DNA of 64,000 nt from Oscillospiraceae bacterium. GTDB taxonomy: Bacteria; Bacillota; Clostridia; Oscillospirales; Acutalibacteraceae. The notes under the pieces were generated by a model. The model searched no databases and was not told the origin of the DNA. It saw nothing but the letters and a program-made list of their open reading frames with translations. Below, piece by piece: positions 17,318 through 26,236 of this stretch (its first letter is position 1; each line of letters starts with the position of its first letter). A program made the position numbers and the translations under genes. Location of the stretch: NCBI GenBank assembly GCA_910574935.1, contig CAJTCU010000010.1, forward strand, positions 57,466 through 121,465. The letters are read 5' to 3'.

Positions 17318-18493
17318 CTAATACGCGTTGATATGTGTGGTCCGTACCTGGGCCAGGGCCTCCTCCAGCAGAGCCTGGCCGTCTATGGCCCCTTCGCCCC
17401 GCTCCACCTGCTCCAGGCTGGGCTTGGTTTTGGGATGCTTGGGGGTGAAGATGGTGCAGCAGTCCTCGTAGGGCTCAATGGAGATATCGTAGGTGTCGAT
17501 CTTCCGGGCAATCTTCACAATCTCCGCCTTATCGCTGCCAATCAGAGGCCGGAACACCGGCATGTCCACCACCGCGTCGGTGCAGGCAATGGCCTGTAGG
17601 GTCTGGCTGGCCACCTGGCCCAGGCTCTCGCCTGTAATCAGCGCCAGGCAGCCCTCGTCTCGGGCCACGCGCTGGGCAGCCCGCAGCATATACCGCCGGA
17701 GGATCAGGGTGCCCAGGTCCTCTGGACAGCGGTCCCGGATCTCCTCTTGCAAGCGGGTCAGCTCCACAGTGACCAGCTCGATGCGCCCGGCGTACTCACT
17801 GACTTTTTTCAGCAGCCGCACCACCTTTTCATGGGCCAGCTCACTGGTATAGGGCGGGCTGGCAAAGTGGATCGCGGTCAGCTCCACCCCCCGCTTGGCC
17901 ATGGTCCAGGCCGCCACCGGGCTGTCCAGGCCTCCGCTGATGAGGATGGCCGCCCGGCCCCCCGCGCCCACCGGAATGCCCCCGGCCCCCGGCTTGGCGT
18001 CCGCGTGGACAAAGGCCGCAGCCTCCCGCACCTCTACCCGCACAGTGACGTCGGGGTGGTGTACGTCCACTTGCAGGTGGGGGTACCGCTCCAGCAGATA
18101 GCCCCCCACCTCCATAGAGATTTCCGGGGACTTTAGGGGAAATTTCTTATCGCTGCGCTTGCACTCCACCTTAAAGGTCCTGGCGTCCTCCAGCTCCTCT
18201 TGCAGGTATTCCGCCGCCTTTTGCTGTATGGCGGGCAGGCTTTTTTCCGCCGCCCCGGCCCGGGTATAGCCCACCGCGCCAAAGATTTTGGCACAGCGCT
18301 CTTGGGCTAGGTCCATATCAGCTAGCTCGTCCTTGGGCTCCACATAGATGGTGGACTGCCGGGACTCCACAGTAAACTCCCCGGCGTCCCGCAGGCGGCG
18401 CTTGATATTCTTGATCATCACGTCCTCAAAGCTCCGGCGGTTCAGGCCCTTTAGGGCGATCTCCCCCAGCTTTAGCAAAATCACTTCGTTCAT
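17318..18493 (-). CDS. thiI: ThiI: tRNA 4-thiouridine synthase
   Basis: The 391 aa protein has an N-terminal ferredoxin-like domain, a THUMP domain (about 60-165) and a PP-loop ATPase (ISGGLDSPVAAW, about 180). It adenylates U8 of tRNA for thiolation. It lacks the C-terminal rhodanese domain of E. coli ThiI, so it would need sulfur handed over by a dedicated cysteine desulfurase, as in Bacillus. The desulfurase gene at 19630 is the likely partner. The start at 18493 overlaps the HAD gene stop (ATGA). Confidence 0.93.
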   Translation of the reverse strand: MNEVILLKLGEIALKGLNRRSFEDVMIKNIKRRLRDAGEFTVESRQSTIYVEPKDELADMDLAQERCAKIFGAVGYTRAGAAEKSLPAIQQKAAEYLQEELEDARTFKVECKRSDKKFPLKSPEISMEVGGYLLERYPHLQVDVHHPDVTVRVEVREAAAFVHADAKPGAGGIPVGAGGRAAILISGGLDSPVAAWTMAKRGVELTAIHFASPPYTSELAHEKVVRLLKKVSEYAGRIELVTVELTRLQEEIRDRCPEDLGTLILRRYMLRAAQRVARDEGCLALITGESLGQVASQTLQAIACTDAVVDMPVFRPLIGSDKAEIVKIARKIDTYDISIEPYEDCCTIFTPKHPKTKPSLEQVERGEGAIDGQALLEEALAQVRTTHINAY

Positions 18494-19179
18494 AAGCTCT
18501 CCCTTTCGGCAAAGTCCACAACCTGCCGCAAATTGTTGATCGTCCACGGGCCCCCGCCGCCCTTCCGGTCTATGAGAAAGGCCGTAAAGCCTAGGGCGCG
18601 GGCCCCGTCCGCTTCGGGCGGGTAGTCGTCCACATAAATACTCTCTTCCGCCGCCACCCCCAGGGCCTTTAGGGCGGCGTTAAAAATGATGGGGTCCGGC
18701 TTCATGGCCCCCACCAAAGAGCTGGCGGTAAAGCTGGTAAAGTACCGGTGCAGGCCGCAGTCCTCCAGGGTCAGCTCCAGCGAGGGCGGACAGTCGCTGA
18801 TAACCCCCATTTTATAGCCCCGGCCCTGAAAGTATTCCAGCGCCTCCACGGTCTCCGGGTAAGGCTGCTTTTTCAGATACCACAGCTTTTCTACCAGCAG
18901 GTCCACCCGCTGGGCGGTTTTTTCGGTGATGCCCATATCCTCAAACACATACAGGTACCACTGGCGGAAAAAGGCCAGCTCTTCCTCCACCGTCTTATAG
19001 GGCGCGAAGGAGAAGCCGCCCTGCTGTACTTTGTCAAAAAATCTCATAAAGTACGGGTAACTGGCGTCAAATTCCCTCCCGCTCCACTCTTTCAGCTTTT
19101 GGTCCCGAAAGACGGTCCAGGCGGGGTCGTTATGGACCAGGGTACCATCCCGGTCAAAGAAAATGGCCTTATATTTCAT
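18490..19179 (-). CDS. HAD-superfamily hydrolase
   Basis: The 229 aa protein has HAD motif I FDRDGTLVHND (nucleophile Asp near residue 9), motif II Ser in VISDCPP, and motif IV YVDDYPPEADGAR. A helical cap lies between, at about 20-95. It is most like small phosphatases of the phosphoglycolate phosphatase/YjjG type. The substrate is unknown. It overlaps thiI by 4 nt and is probably co-transcribed with it. Confidence 0.88.
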   Translation of the reverse strand: MKYKAIFFDRDGTLVHNDPAWTVFRDQKLKEWSGREFDASYPYFMRFFDKVQQGGFSFAPYKTVEEELAFFRQWYLYVFEDMGITEKTAQRVDLLVEKLWYLKKQPYPETVEALEYFQGRGYKMGVISDCPPSLELTLEDCGLHRYFTSFTASSLVGAMKPDPIIFNAALKALGVAAEESIYVDDYPPEADGARALGFTAFLIDRKGGGGPWTINNLRQVVDFAERESL

Positions 19180-19199
19180 GGTGATCTCCTCTCTGGTTT

Positions 19200-19629
19200 T
19201 GGGGGCACGGGCTCCTTTTTAGAGACTTTGGCCGCCGTGCCCAGGGCGGGGCTCTTTGGGTGACTGCCTGCGAGTAAGGCCGCTGCGGTGCCTGTCTCCT
19301 GTTTCTTTTGGGGGATTTTTAGCCCCGTGCCCAAAGAGCGGGCCGGGTTGTGGCGGGGGCACATTTAAGGGGCTGGCATCTATGGGGCCGCTGTTTCGGC
19401 GGCTTACCGCCGAAAGGCGCTACTATAAGGCGGCGCGGCTTCTGTGCTTTCACGTCACCTTTGGGGGCCGTTTGGGGCTGCATCCCCCCTCTTTTTTGCC
19501 TTGTCGCGCCGCAAGGGATTAAGGTCAAGGCCGCCTCCGGCGGCCAGGGCTTCTCGCCCTGGACCCCGGCAGGAGGTGGCCCCCCTGCACCCGCTCTTTC
19601 GCTCTATGCCGCTGGGGGCTATCTCCCGT
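19200..19629. repeat. GC-rich intergenic repeat, copy 1
   Basis: There is no gene. The segment around 19384-19422 (CCGCTGTTTCGGCGG then ACCGCCGAAAGGCGC) is a strong dyad. It recurs in modified form at about 21972-22005 and 28138-28177. The following DNA is rich in short dyads such as GCCTCCGGCGGCCAGGGC. Confidence 0.55.
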
Positions 19630-20781
19630 CTATTTTTCCTTTGCCAGCTGCGCTAGCCCGGCCTTTACGCCCTCTATCAGGGCGTCTACGTCCTCTTGGG
19701 CACTGAACCTCGAAAAACTCACCCGCAGGGCAGAGGCCACCCGCTCCCGGGGCAGTTCCATAGCTGTCAGCACATGGCTGGGCTTTCCCTTCCCGCAGGC
19801 CGAGCCCGAGGACACATACACCCCCCGGTCCGCCAAGAAATGCAGCATGGTCTCGGCCCGAACGCCCAAAGCGGAGAAGTTCAGGATATAGGGCAGCCCT
19901 TCCTTTGGCGAGTTCATGGCCACGCCCTCTATTTGTTCCAGGGCGTTCCACAGCCGTTGGTGCAGGGCCTGTACCAGCGGCAGGGTCTCCCGCTGGGGCG
20001 GGGCCAGTTCCACCGCCCGGGCAAAGGCCCCAATTAGGGGCAGGCTTTCTGTACCCGAGCGCAGGCCCCGTTCCTGTCCGCCCCCAAAGGCTCTGGGCAG
20101 CAGGCGTGTGCCCTTTTTCACATACAGCGCTCCCACGCCCTTGGGGGCGTGGACCTTATGCCCGCTGACTGTACACAGGTCCACCCCCAGCTTTTGGAGG
20201 GAGAAAGGCGTTTTACAAAAGGCCTGGACGCAGTCCGTGTGCAGCAAAGCCGGAGCCCCGCCGCGCTTAATAGCCCGTGCGGCGGCCTGCACTGGCTGAA
20301 AGGCCCCGGTCTCGTTATTTACCAGCTGGATGCTCACCAGCACAGTATCCTGATCGATAGCGGAAAAGAGCGCTTCCTCCGCTACCCGGCCCTGGCTGTC
20401 GGGGCGAAGGTACGCGGCCTGAAAGCCCATAGCCTCCAGCTCCTTTACGGTGTTCAGCACCGAGTTGTGTTCCACCGCCGTGGTGACAATCTTATTCCCC
20501 AGCCGCTTTCTGGCCAAGGCCGCGCCAAAAAGGGCCAGGTTGTTGGCCTCTGTGCCCCCGCTGGAAAAGATAATCTCCTCGGGCTTTGCCCCCAGGCGGC
20601 AGGCCACTGCCTCTCGGGCAGCCTCCAGCTCCCTCTTGGCCTCAAAGCCCTTGCTGTGCAAAGAGGAGGGGTTTCCGTAGCGATGGGTCATCAGGGCCAC
20701 CGCCTTGCCCGCGGCCTCGGGCAGCACCGGGGTGGTGGCCGAGTTGTCTAAATAGTGCTCCACTTTTTCCATATCCCTCAT
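19630..20781 (-). CDS. Cysteine desulfurase (NifS/IscS family)
   Basis: This 383 aa PLP enzyme releases sulfur from cysteine. It begins HYLDNSATTP near residue 8. The PLP Lys is in SGHKVHAPKGVG (about residue 205), and the catalytic Cys loop is SSGSACGKGKPSH (about 325). The start is either 20781 (ATGA overlap with the upstream gene) or 20772; the longer frame to 21033 overlaps the neighbour and is rejected. It probably supplies sulfur to ThiI and perhaps to Fe-S clusters. No iscU is adjacent. Confidence 0.9.
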   Translation of the reverse strand: MRDMEKVEHYLDNSATTPVLPEAAGKAVALMTHRYGNPSSLHSKGFEAKRELEAAREAVACRLGAKPEEIIFSSGGTEANNLALFGAALARKRLGNKIVTTAVEHNSVLNTVKELEAMGFQAAYLRPDSQGRVAEEALFSAIDQDTVLVSIQLVNNETGAFQPVQAAARAIKRGGAPALLHTDCVQAFCKTPFSLQKLGVDLCTVSGHKVHAPKGVGALYVKKGTRLLPRAFGGGQERGLRSGTESLPLIGAFARAVELAPPQRETLPLVQALHQRLWNALEQIEGVAMNSPKEGLPYILNFSALGVRAETMLHFLADRGVYVSSGSACGKGKPSHVLTAMELPRERVASALRVSFSRFSAQEDVDALIEGVKAGLAQLAKEK

Positions 20782-21803
20782 CCCAGCTTTCGGTACCCTG
20801 TGGAAAAGTCCACCTGGTTTTTCAGGGGCGCGCCAGAGAGGAAGCGGCCCAAATTCTCCACAAAAATTTCGATAATCCGCTGGTGGGTCTCCCACAAATG
20901 GTAGCCCCCAGAGACATGGGGCGTAATCACCGCCGAAGGAATACTCCACAGCCGGTGGCCGGGGGGCAGGGGTTCCGGGTCGGTCACGTCCAGCCCCGCC
21001 CCCGAAAGATGCCCCTTCTCCAAAGCGTCGCAAAGGGCCTCAGTGTCCACAATATACCCTCTGCCCACGTTCAGCAGCACCGCGCCCTGCTTCATTTTGC
21101 CAATGCGGGCCCGGTCCAGCAGGCCCCGGGTGGCGGGGGTGCCCGGCAGGGTAACAGCCACCACATCGGCCTGGGGCAGCAGAAGGTCTAGGTCGTCCAT
21201 CAGGTGGACCTCGTCCGCATACTCCGGCTTTGAGGTATCGCTGCGCCGCACCCCGATCACCCGGGCCCCCAAGGCCTTGCACAGCTGGCCAAAAGCCCCG
21301 CCAATGTCTCCCATGCCCAGCACCAGCACCGTGGCCCCATACACAGAACCCACCTGGCCCTGGCTGCCCCACTGGCCTTGCAGCTGGGCGTCCCGGTACA
21401 GGTGCAGCTTTTTCTCTATCATCAGCAGGGCGCCCAGCATATGCTCGGAGATAGCGAGTCCATAGGCCCCGGTAGCGTTGGTAAGCAGCGTCCCCTGGGG
21501 CAGGGACCCAGGACGAACGTACCACTCCACCCCGGCACTGCTGGTCTGCATCCACCGCAGGTTAGGGGTGTTGGCCAGCAGGGCGGGGGAAACATTTCCC
21601 AAAATTGCATGGGCCCAGACCACATCTTCCTGGGTCAGAGGGTCAGCGGGCAGCAGCTGGGGAAACGGCAGAGACCCGCCCCGGCCAGAGGGCAAGTCCT
21701 CTCCCAGCCGAAAGCGCACAGAACAGGGCCCGGCGGCGGCCAGCAGGCTTTCTTTTTGTTCCGCCGAGACAGGCACAGTAACCAGGATATTGGGAGAATT
21801 CAT
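20778..21803 (-). CDS. D-2-hydroxyacid dehydrogenase
   Basis: The 341 aa NAD-dependent enzyme has the dinucleotide motif VLGMGDIGGAFG (about residue 155). Catalytic Arg lies in NVGRGYIVD, Glu in DPEPLPPGHRLW and His in ITPHVSGG. The start at 21803 follows AAGGAG; the longer frame to 21866 is not supported. Its stop overlaps the desulfurase start. The substrate is probably a short 2-keto acid such as glyoxylate, hydroxypyruvate or a branched analogue, which cannot be settled from sequence. Confidence 0.88.
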   Translation of the reverse strand: MNSPNILVTVPVSAEQKESLLAAAGPCSVRFRLGEDLPSGRGGSLPFPQLLPADPLTQEDVVWAHAILGNVSPALLANTPNLRWMQTSSAGVEWYVRPGSLPQGTLLTNATGAYGLAISEHMLGALLMIEKKLHLYRDAQLQGQWGSQGQVGSVYGATVLVLGMGDIGGAFGQLCKALGARVIGVRRSDTSKPEYADEVHLMDDLDLLLPQADVVAVTLPGTPATRGLLDRARIGKMKQGAVLLNVGRGYIVDTEALCDALEKGHLSGAGLDVTDPEPLPPGHRLWSIPSAVITPHVSGGYHLWETHQRIIEIFVENLGRFLSGAPLKNQVDFSTGYRKLG

Positions 21804-21899
21804 AGAAGGAACTCCTTTCAGGATCAAAATATGGGAAACCGCTGCAGCGGCGAGGTATTGGGGCATTCAAAAAACTTCTACTGATGCGGGCCTTACCCA

Positions 21900-22145
21900 G
21901 CGGAAGCCTTTGGGCTCTCCGGTTTCTGGAGCCGCACAAAAGGGCTTCTGTACGGAAGAGGTATTATGCCAGCGGGCCGCTGTTTTGCTTTACCGAAAGG
22001 CGCTGGTTTTGGGCCGGGCGGTGCCGGTGCACCCTTTTCCCCTTTTGTCTACTGGCTTCTTCCCGCCCAATACCTTGAGGGCTCCCCGCCCTCAAACTCC
22101 CGGGAAGGGGCCTAACGCCCCTTCACCGCGTTCGCGTCTCTTCTC
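21900..22145. repeat. GC-rich intergenic repeat, copy 2
   Basis: The block GGGCCGCTGTTTTGCTTTACCGAAAGGCGC (split here as GGGCCGCTGTTTTG and TTTACCGAAAGGCGC, about 21970-22005) is a variant of the dyads near 19384 and 28138. It lies between the dehydrogenase start and the nadE stop. There is no gene. Confidence 0.5.
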
Positions 22146-24065
22146 TTACAGTTGGTCAATCTCTTTCAGCCACAGGGCCGCGCTGGCGTCGCTGGGCATT
22201 CTCAGGTCGCCCCTGGGCGACACTGCCACTGTGCCCACCTTGGGGCCGTCCGGCAGGCAGGACCGCTTAAACTGCTGGCTAAAAAACCGCCGGTAAAAGG
22301 TGCGCAGCCAAGTTTTCACGGTGGCCGGGTCATACTCTCCGGCAAAGGCCCGGCAGGCCATGCGGAAAATTTTCCCCGGGCCAAAGCCGTGGCGCAGCAG
22401 GTGGTATAAGAAAAAGTCGTGCAGCTCATAGGGCCCCACCAGCTCCTCGGTCTTTTGGGCAATCTCCCCGTCCTTGGGGGGCAGCAGTTCAGGACTCACC
22501 GGGGTGGCCAGCACGTCCAAAAGGGCTTCCCGCAGGGCCCCCTGGCAGCGGCCAGCCTCAAACTCCACCAAGTGCCGCACCAAAGTTTTCGGCACTCCGG
22601 CGTTCACCGCGTACATGGACATGTGGTCCCCATTATAGGTGGCCCAGCCCAAAACCAGCTCCGAGAGGTCCCCGGTGCCCACCACCAGCCCGTTCCGCTG
22701 GTTGGCCATGTCCATGAGCACCTGGGTGCGCTCCCGGGCCTGGGCATTCTCAAAAGCCACGTCAAAGCGGTCCTCCGGCTGGCCAATGTCCGCAAAGTGC
22801 TGGCGCACGGCCTTTTCAATGGAAACCTCCTCAAAGCCCACCCCCAGGCCCTGGGCCATGCGCTGGGCGTTGCTCTTGGTCCGGCTGGTGGTGCCAAAGC
22901 AGGGCATGGTGATGGTTAAAATCTCCTTCCGGCTTAGGCCCAGCTGGTCAAAGGCCCGCACAGTCACCAGCAGGGCCAGGGTGGAATCCAATCCCCCAGA
23001 CAGGGCGATGAGGGCGGTTTTGCAGCCAATATGCTTCAGCCGGGTGGCTAAGCCCTGAGCCTGTAGGTTTAAAATCAACTGGCAGCGCTCCTCCCGGCCG
23101 GAGCCTGGGTCTGGCACAAAGGGCAGCCGGGGGAACGCGCGGCTGGGAACAAAGGCGGCCAAGGTAGCCTCCTCATACAAAAAGGGCACCTGGAACGCAC
23201 TGGTTAGATCAGCCTCTTCCTGCCAAACATTGGAACGGCGGCGCTCCTGTGATAGACTCTCCAGGTCCACTTCCGCCAAGGTAAGGCCTGTGGAGAAGAG
23301 CGCGCTCTCTGCCAGCAGTCCGGCGTTTTCGGCAATGATGTTGTGCCCCGCGAACACCAGGTCTCCAGTGGACTCCCCCGCCCCGGCGTCTGTATACACG
23401 TAGGCACTGATGGTATGGCCGGACCAGGTACGCACCATGTCCTGGCGGTAAGCGGCCTTGCCCGCCACCTCGTCGCTGCACGAGGGGTTAAAAATCAGGG
23501 TGGCCCCGTTTTTGCACAGCCGGGCGCTGGGGGGCGCGGGGCCCCACAGGTCCTCGCAAATCTCCACGCCCATGGTAAGCCCCTCCACATTGCCACAGGG
23601 GAACAACAGTCCCTGGCCCAAAAGGGCCTTCTGCCCGGCAAAAGAGACCTCCCACCCCTCTTGGGGAGCAGGCGCGAAGTAGCGGGCCTCGTAGAACTCG
23701 CCGTAGTTGGGGATATGGCTTTTGGCCGGCAGGCCCAGCAGCCGGCCCCGGAGGAACACAGCGGCGCAATTAAACAGGGAAGCCCCCACAGCCACCGGAA
23801 CCCCCACCACACAAAGAATATCCAGGTGGGCGGTCTCTTCCATCAGCCGGGCCAGGCCCTGCTGGGCGGCGGCGATGAGGGTACGGTTCAAAAACAGGTC
23901 GCCGCAGGTATAGGCTGTCACCGAGAGCTCTGGAAAGCACACCGCCCCGCAGCCTTTAGCGGCAGCCTCTTCGATAAGCTTTTTAATTTGGCAGATGTTG
24001 TGGTCCACATCCGCCACCCGTACCTGGGGGGTGGCCGCAGCCACCCGAAAGAATCCGTCTTGCAT
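22146..24065 (-). CDS. nadE: Glutamine-dependent NAD+ synthetase
   Basis: The 639 aa protein fuses an N-terminal nitrilase-type glutaminase (about 1-280) to a C-terminal NAD synthetase (about 330-620). The glutaminase triad is Glu in FPELSVTAY, Lys in LPAKSHIPNY and Cys in VEICEDLW. The synthetase P-loop is IALSGGLDSTLAL. The enzyme converts deamido-NAD to NAD using glutamine ammonia carried through an internal tunnel. The length matches the long bacterial form. It is monocistronic, between two repeat-rich gaps. Confidence 0.95.
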   Translation of the reverse strand: MQDGFFRVAAATPQVRVADVDHNICQIKKLIEEAAAKGCGAVCFPELSVTAYTCGDLFLNRTLIAAAQQGLARLMEETAHLDILCVVGVPVAVGASLFNCAAVFLRGRLLGLPAKSHIPNYGEFYEARYFAPAPQEGWEVSFAGQKALLGQGLLFPCGNVEGLTMGVEICEDLWGPAPPSARLCKNGATLIFNPSCSDEVAGKAAYRQDMVRTWSGHTISAYVYTDAGAGESTGDLVFAGHNIIAENAGLLAESALFSTGLTLAEVDLESLSQERRRSNVWQEEADLTSAFQVPFLYEEATLAAFVPSRAFPRLPFVPDPGSGREERCQLILNLQAQGLATRLKHIGCKTALIALSGGLDSTLALLVTVRAFDQLGLSRKEILTITMPCFGTTSRTKSNAQRMAQGLGVGFEEVSIEKAVRQHFADIGQPEDRFDVAFENAQARERTQVLMDMANQRNGLVVGTGDLSELVLGWATYNGDHMSMYAVNAGVPKTLVRHLVEFEAGRCQGALREALLDVLATPVSPELLPPKDGEIAQKTEELVGPYELHDFFLYHLLRHGFGPGKIFRMACRAFAGEYDPATVKTWLRTFYRRFFSQQFKRSCLPDGPKVGTVAVSPRGDLRMPSDASAALWLKEIDQL

Positions 24066-24144
24066 AGGGGCATCTCCTTTTAACTAATAATTTTTGAGTT
24101 GAACTAGGGCCCGTCCGGGAACGTCAGTTTCCGCCCGAGGCTCA

Positions 24145-24170
24145 AAAAAGAGGAGGGGCACAGCCCCTCC
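24145..24170 (-). terminator. Intrinsic terminator of the VanW gene
   Basis: On the minus strand GGAGGGGC-TGT-GCCCCTCC is followed by TCTTTTTT, about 50 nt after the VanW stop codon. It is a perfect 8 bp GC-rich stem with a T-run. Confidence 0.85.
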
Positions 24171-24218
24171 CCTTTACCGCCTTGCATCCATCAAAATCAA
24201 GCTCCGGGCGCGCCCGCC

Positions 24219-25823
24219 TTACCAGTCCTCGTTCCCGCTGTCCCCGTCGCCATCCCCCTCGCCGGGGTCCACAGGGTCCGGCTCAGAGTAGGGCGGTTCT
24301 GTGGGTTCTGGGGTGGGCTCGGGTGTAGGCTCTGGGGTGGGTTCCGGGGTAGGCTCCGGCGTGGGCTCATTGGTCGGCGCCGGCGTAGGCGAAGCGGTGG
24401 GCGACGGGCTGGGCGAGGCCTGGCCCACCGTGCCGCTGCTCTGGCTGGTGTCAATCTTGCTTGTGTCCGTGCCCTCGCCCACAGCGAAAATCATCCCCGT
24501 AGAGCCATAGTAAGAATCCGGCAGGTTCTCGGTTTTGACTACTTCGCCATTTTTATAGAAAGTCCGCCAGGCGCTGGCATAATAGCCGCTGTTGCCAGAG
24601 GATTTGCGCACAAACTGCCCCTTTGCCAAAGAGCTGTCCACCCGGAACTCCACCGAGCCCCTGGGGGGCTCGCTGCCGGTCTGTTCAGACCCCAGCTCTA
24701 TGTTGTCCCACTCCTCCGGGAAGCAGCCATAAAACTTCACGGTCAAGGTTACATCGTCCATCCAAGAGGCAATATATACTGGGTTTTTCAAAACATTTTT
24801 AAAACGAAAGTCAATGGAGCCATAGTCCACAGTGGCGTCCAGACCAATGGGACAGTAGCCAGAGGGCACCGCGTGGCAGTCCCGCTCCACCACTTCCATG
24901 CCAGCCATCATGGCCGCGTTATATAGGGTGGTGGAACCCTGGCAAATGCCGCCGCCATAGGTCATCACGCTCAGGCCCCCCGCCAGGCCCCCGGCAGGCA
25001 GCCAGCCGTTGTTGGGGTCTGTGCTGTCGCCAATGGTCTCGTTATAAGAGAACACTTGGCCGGGCTTTAAAATGGTGCCGTTTACGTGGGAAAGCGCTAA
25101 GCTCATATTGCTGTTCCCATTAGAATTATTGTTAGAGACTGTGCTATAAGTGGAAAGCAGCTTAAAATTCTCCTGCAAATACTTCTTGGTCACCTTTGGC
25201 ACTGTTTCCACAAAGGTGGCCTGTATGGCCCCTCCGTGCTTTTGAGCCAGCAGCTGCCGCACGCTTTGCAGGGTGGCGGTCATGTCCACTCTGCTGCCCT
25301 TTTGCTCCTCGGAAAAAACAAATTCCCCGGCGTCGGTATTATACTTATCAATGGCCGCGTCTTTGGCCTGGACATGGCACGCCTTGGCAGCCTCCTGCAG
25401 CTTCTGCTTGCCCTGGTCCGAAAGGTCGGTGACAAAGGGCAGCTCATATTTTTCCGCACTGCGAGTTTTCAGCATTTCGGGCAGTACCAAGTCCAGAACG
25501 TCCTGGGTGGCAAAGTCCGGGCCTTTTAACGAAATGGTGTCGTCCTTAAACTTCACGCTGATCTCCATGGATTCCAGCACCTCGTCCAGGGCATCCTTGG
25601 CCACTTCCAGGGCCTCTTCCACAGTCTTGCCCCCAATATTTTTACCGCCAATACTGGCCCCTTCTGGGAACAGGTTGGGGTCCCCGGCAGAGGAGGTCAT
25701 TTGGCTTACGTCTCCATCCAGCTCCTTTTCCTGCTGGGAACAAGCCCCCAAGGCCGCCGCGATCAGCAGCGCGGCGCAGAAGGCAGCGGTTCTTTTCCAT
25801 ACGATTTTTGTGGTTTTCATCAT
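24219..25823 (-). CDS. VanW-family cell-wall lipoprotein with Pro-rich C-terminus
   Basis: The 534 aa protein has a lipoprotein signal (AALLIAAALGACSQ). A YoaR-like domain of the type often called putative peptidoglycan-binding follows (about 45-210), then the VanW domain (about 230-380; GDSTDPNNGWLPAGG and YGGGICQGSTTLYN). A C-terminal tail is built of PTPEP repeats (about 470-515) and ends acidic. The repeats would span the wall as an extended linker. Despite its name the family is not by itself evidence for vancomycin resistance. An AAAGGA site precedes the start. Confidence 0.9.
   Translation of the reverse strand: MMKTTKIVWKRTAAFCAALLIAAALGACSQQEKELDGDVSQMTSSAGDPNLFPEGASIGGKNIGGKTVEEALEVAKDALDEVLESMEISVKFKDDTISLKGPDFATQDVLDLVLPEMLKTRSAEKYELPFVTDLSDQGKQKLQEAAKACHVQAKDAAIDKYNTDAGEFVFSEEQKGSRVDMTATLQSVRQLLAQKHGGAIQATFVETVPKVTKKYLQENFKLLSTYSTVSNNNSNGNSNMSLALSHVNGTILKPGQVFSYNETIGDSTDPNNGWLPAGGLAGGLSVMTYGGGICQGSTTLYNAAMMAGMEVVERDCHAVPSGYCPIGLDATVDYGSIDFRFKNVLKNPVYIASWMDDVTLTVKFYGCFPEEWDNIELGSEQTGSEPPRGSVEFRVDSSLAKGQFVRKSSGNSGYYASAWRTFYKNGEVVKTENLPDSYYGSTGMIFAVGEGTDTSKIDTSQSSGTVGQASPSPSPTASPTPAPTNEPTPEPTPEPTPEPTPEPTPEPTEPPYSEPDPVDPGEGDGDGDSGNEDW
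24290..24400. repeat. Short tandem repeat coding PTPEP units
   Basis: Degenerate 12-15 bp units (GGGTTCTGGGGT / GGGCTCGGGTGT type on the plus strand) encode the Pro-Thr-Pro-Glu tail of the VanW protein. They are length-variable by nature. Confidence 0.8.
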
Positions 25824-25829
25824 CTATAC

Positions 25830-26236
25830 GTCCTTTCCCCCACCGGGCGGGTACACTAAAGCCTTTTGAAACGTTCTTTGCCCAAATCCGGTTTACATAT
25901 TATTATACAATGGTCTACTGGAAATGTAAAGGTGCTAATTTATGAAATCTTCTTTTTGCTTTTGCCCGGGTGGCAGCGGAGTCTTACGAATAACTTACGC
26001 TTTCGCAATTCACTGGAAAAACCCCCTTTTCCATGGTATAATGTGTTCTGACGAACCCCCGGAGAAGCCCTGAAGCGTGGAACGCTTTTCTTTTGCCGCG
26101 CAAAAGCGCCGGCTTTCTCCAATTGGATTTTTTAGGTAGGTATAATGCAGGGCAAAAACGCGCGTTCGCGTTACCATATTTTAGAATAACAACCATATTG
26201 GGAACACCAGGGAACTGTCTGTAAGGAGAGAATAGA
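25830..26236. other. Divergent intergenic region with dispersed repeat D, copy 1
   Basis: The gap lies between the VanW gene and the glycosyltransferase gene. Positions about 26035-26125 match, on the opposite strand, the repeat at about 41790-41871 upstream of the YfhO gene. Shared parts include the hairpin CTTTTGC-GCG-GCAAAAG, GGAGAAAGCC and CTTCTCC-GG-GTTCG. Translating both copies gives the same peptide pattern (EKAGAFA-QK...FR-SPGVR). No gene is called. Confidence 0.55.
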
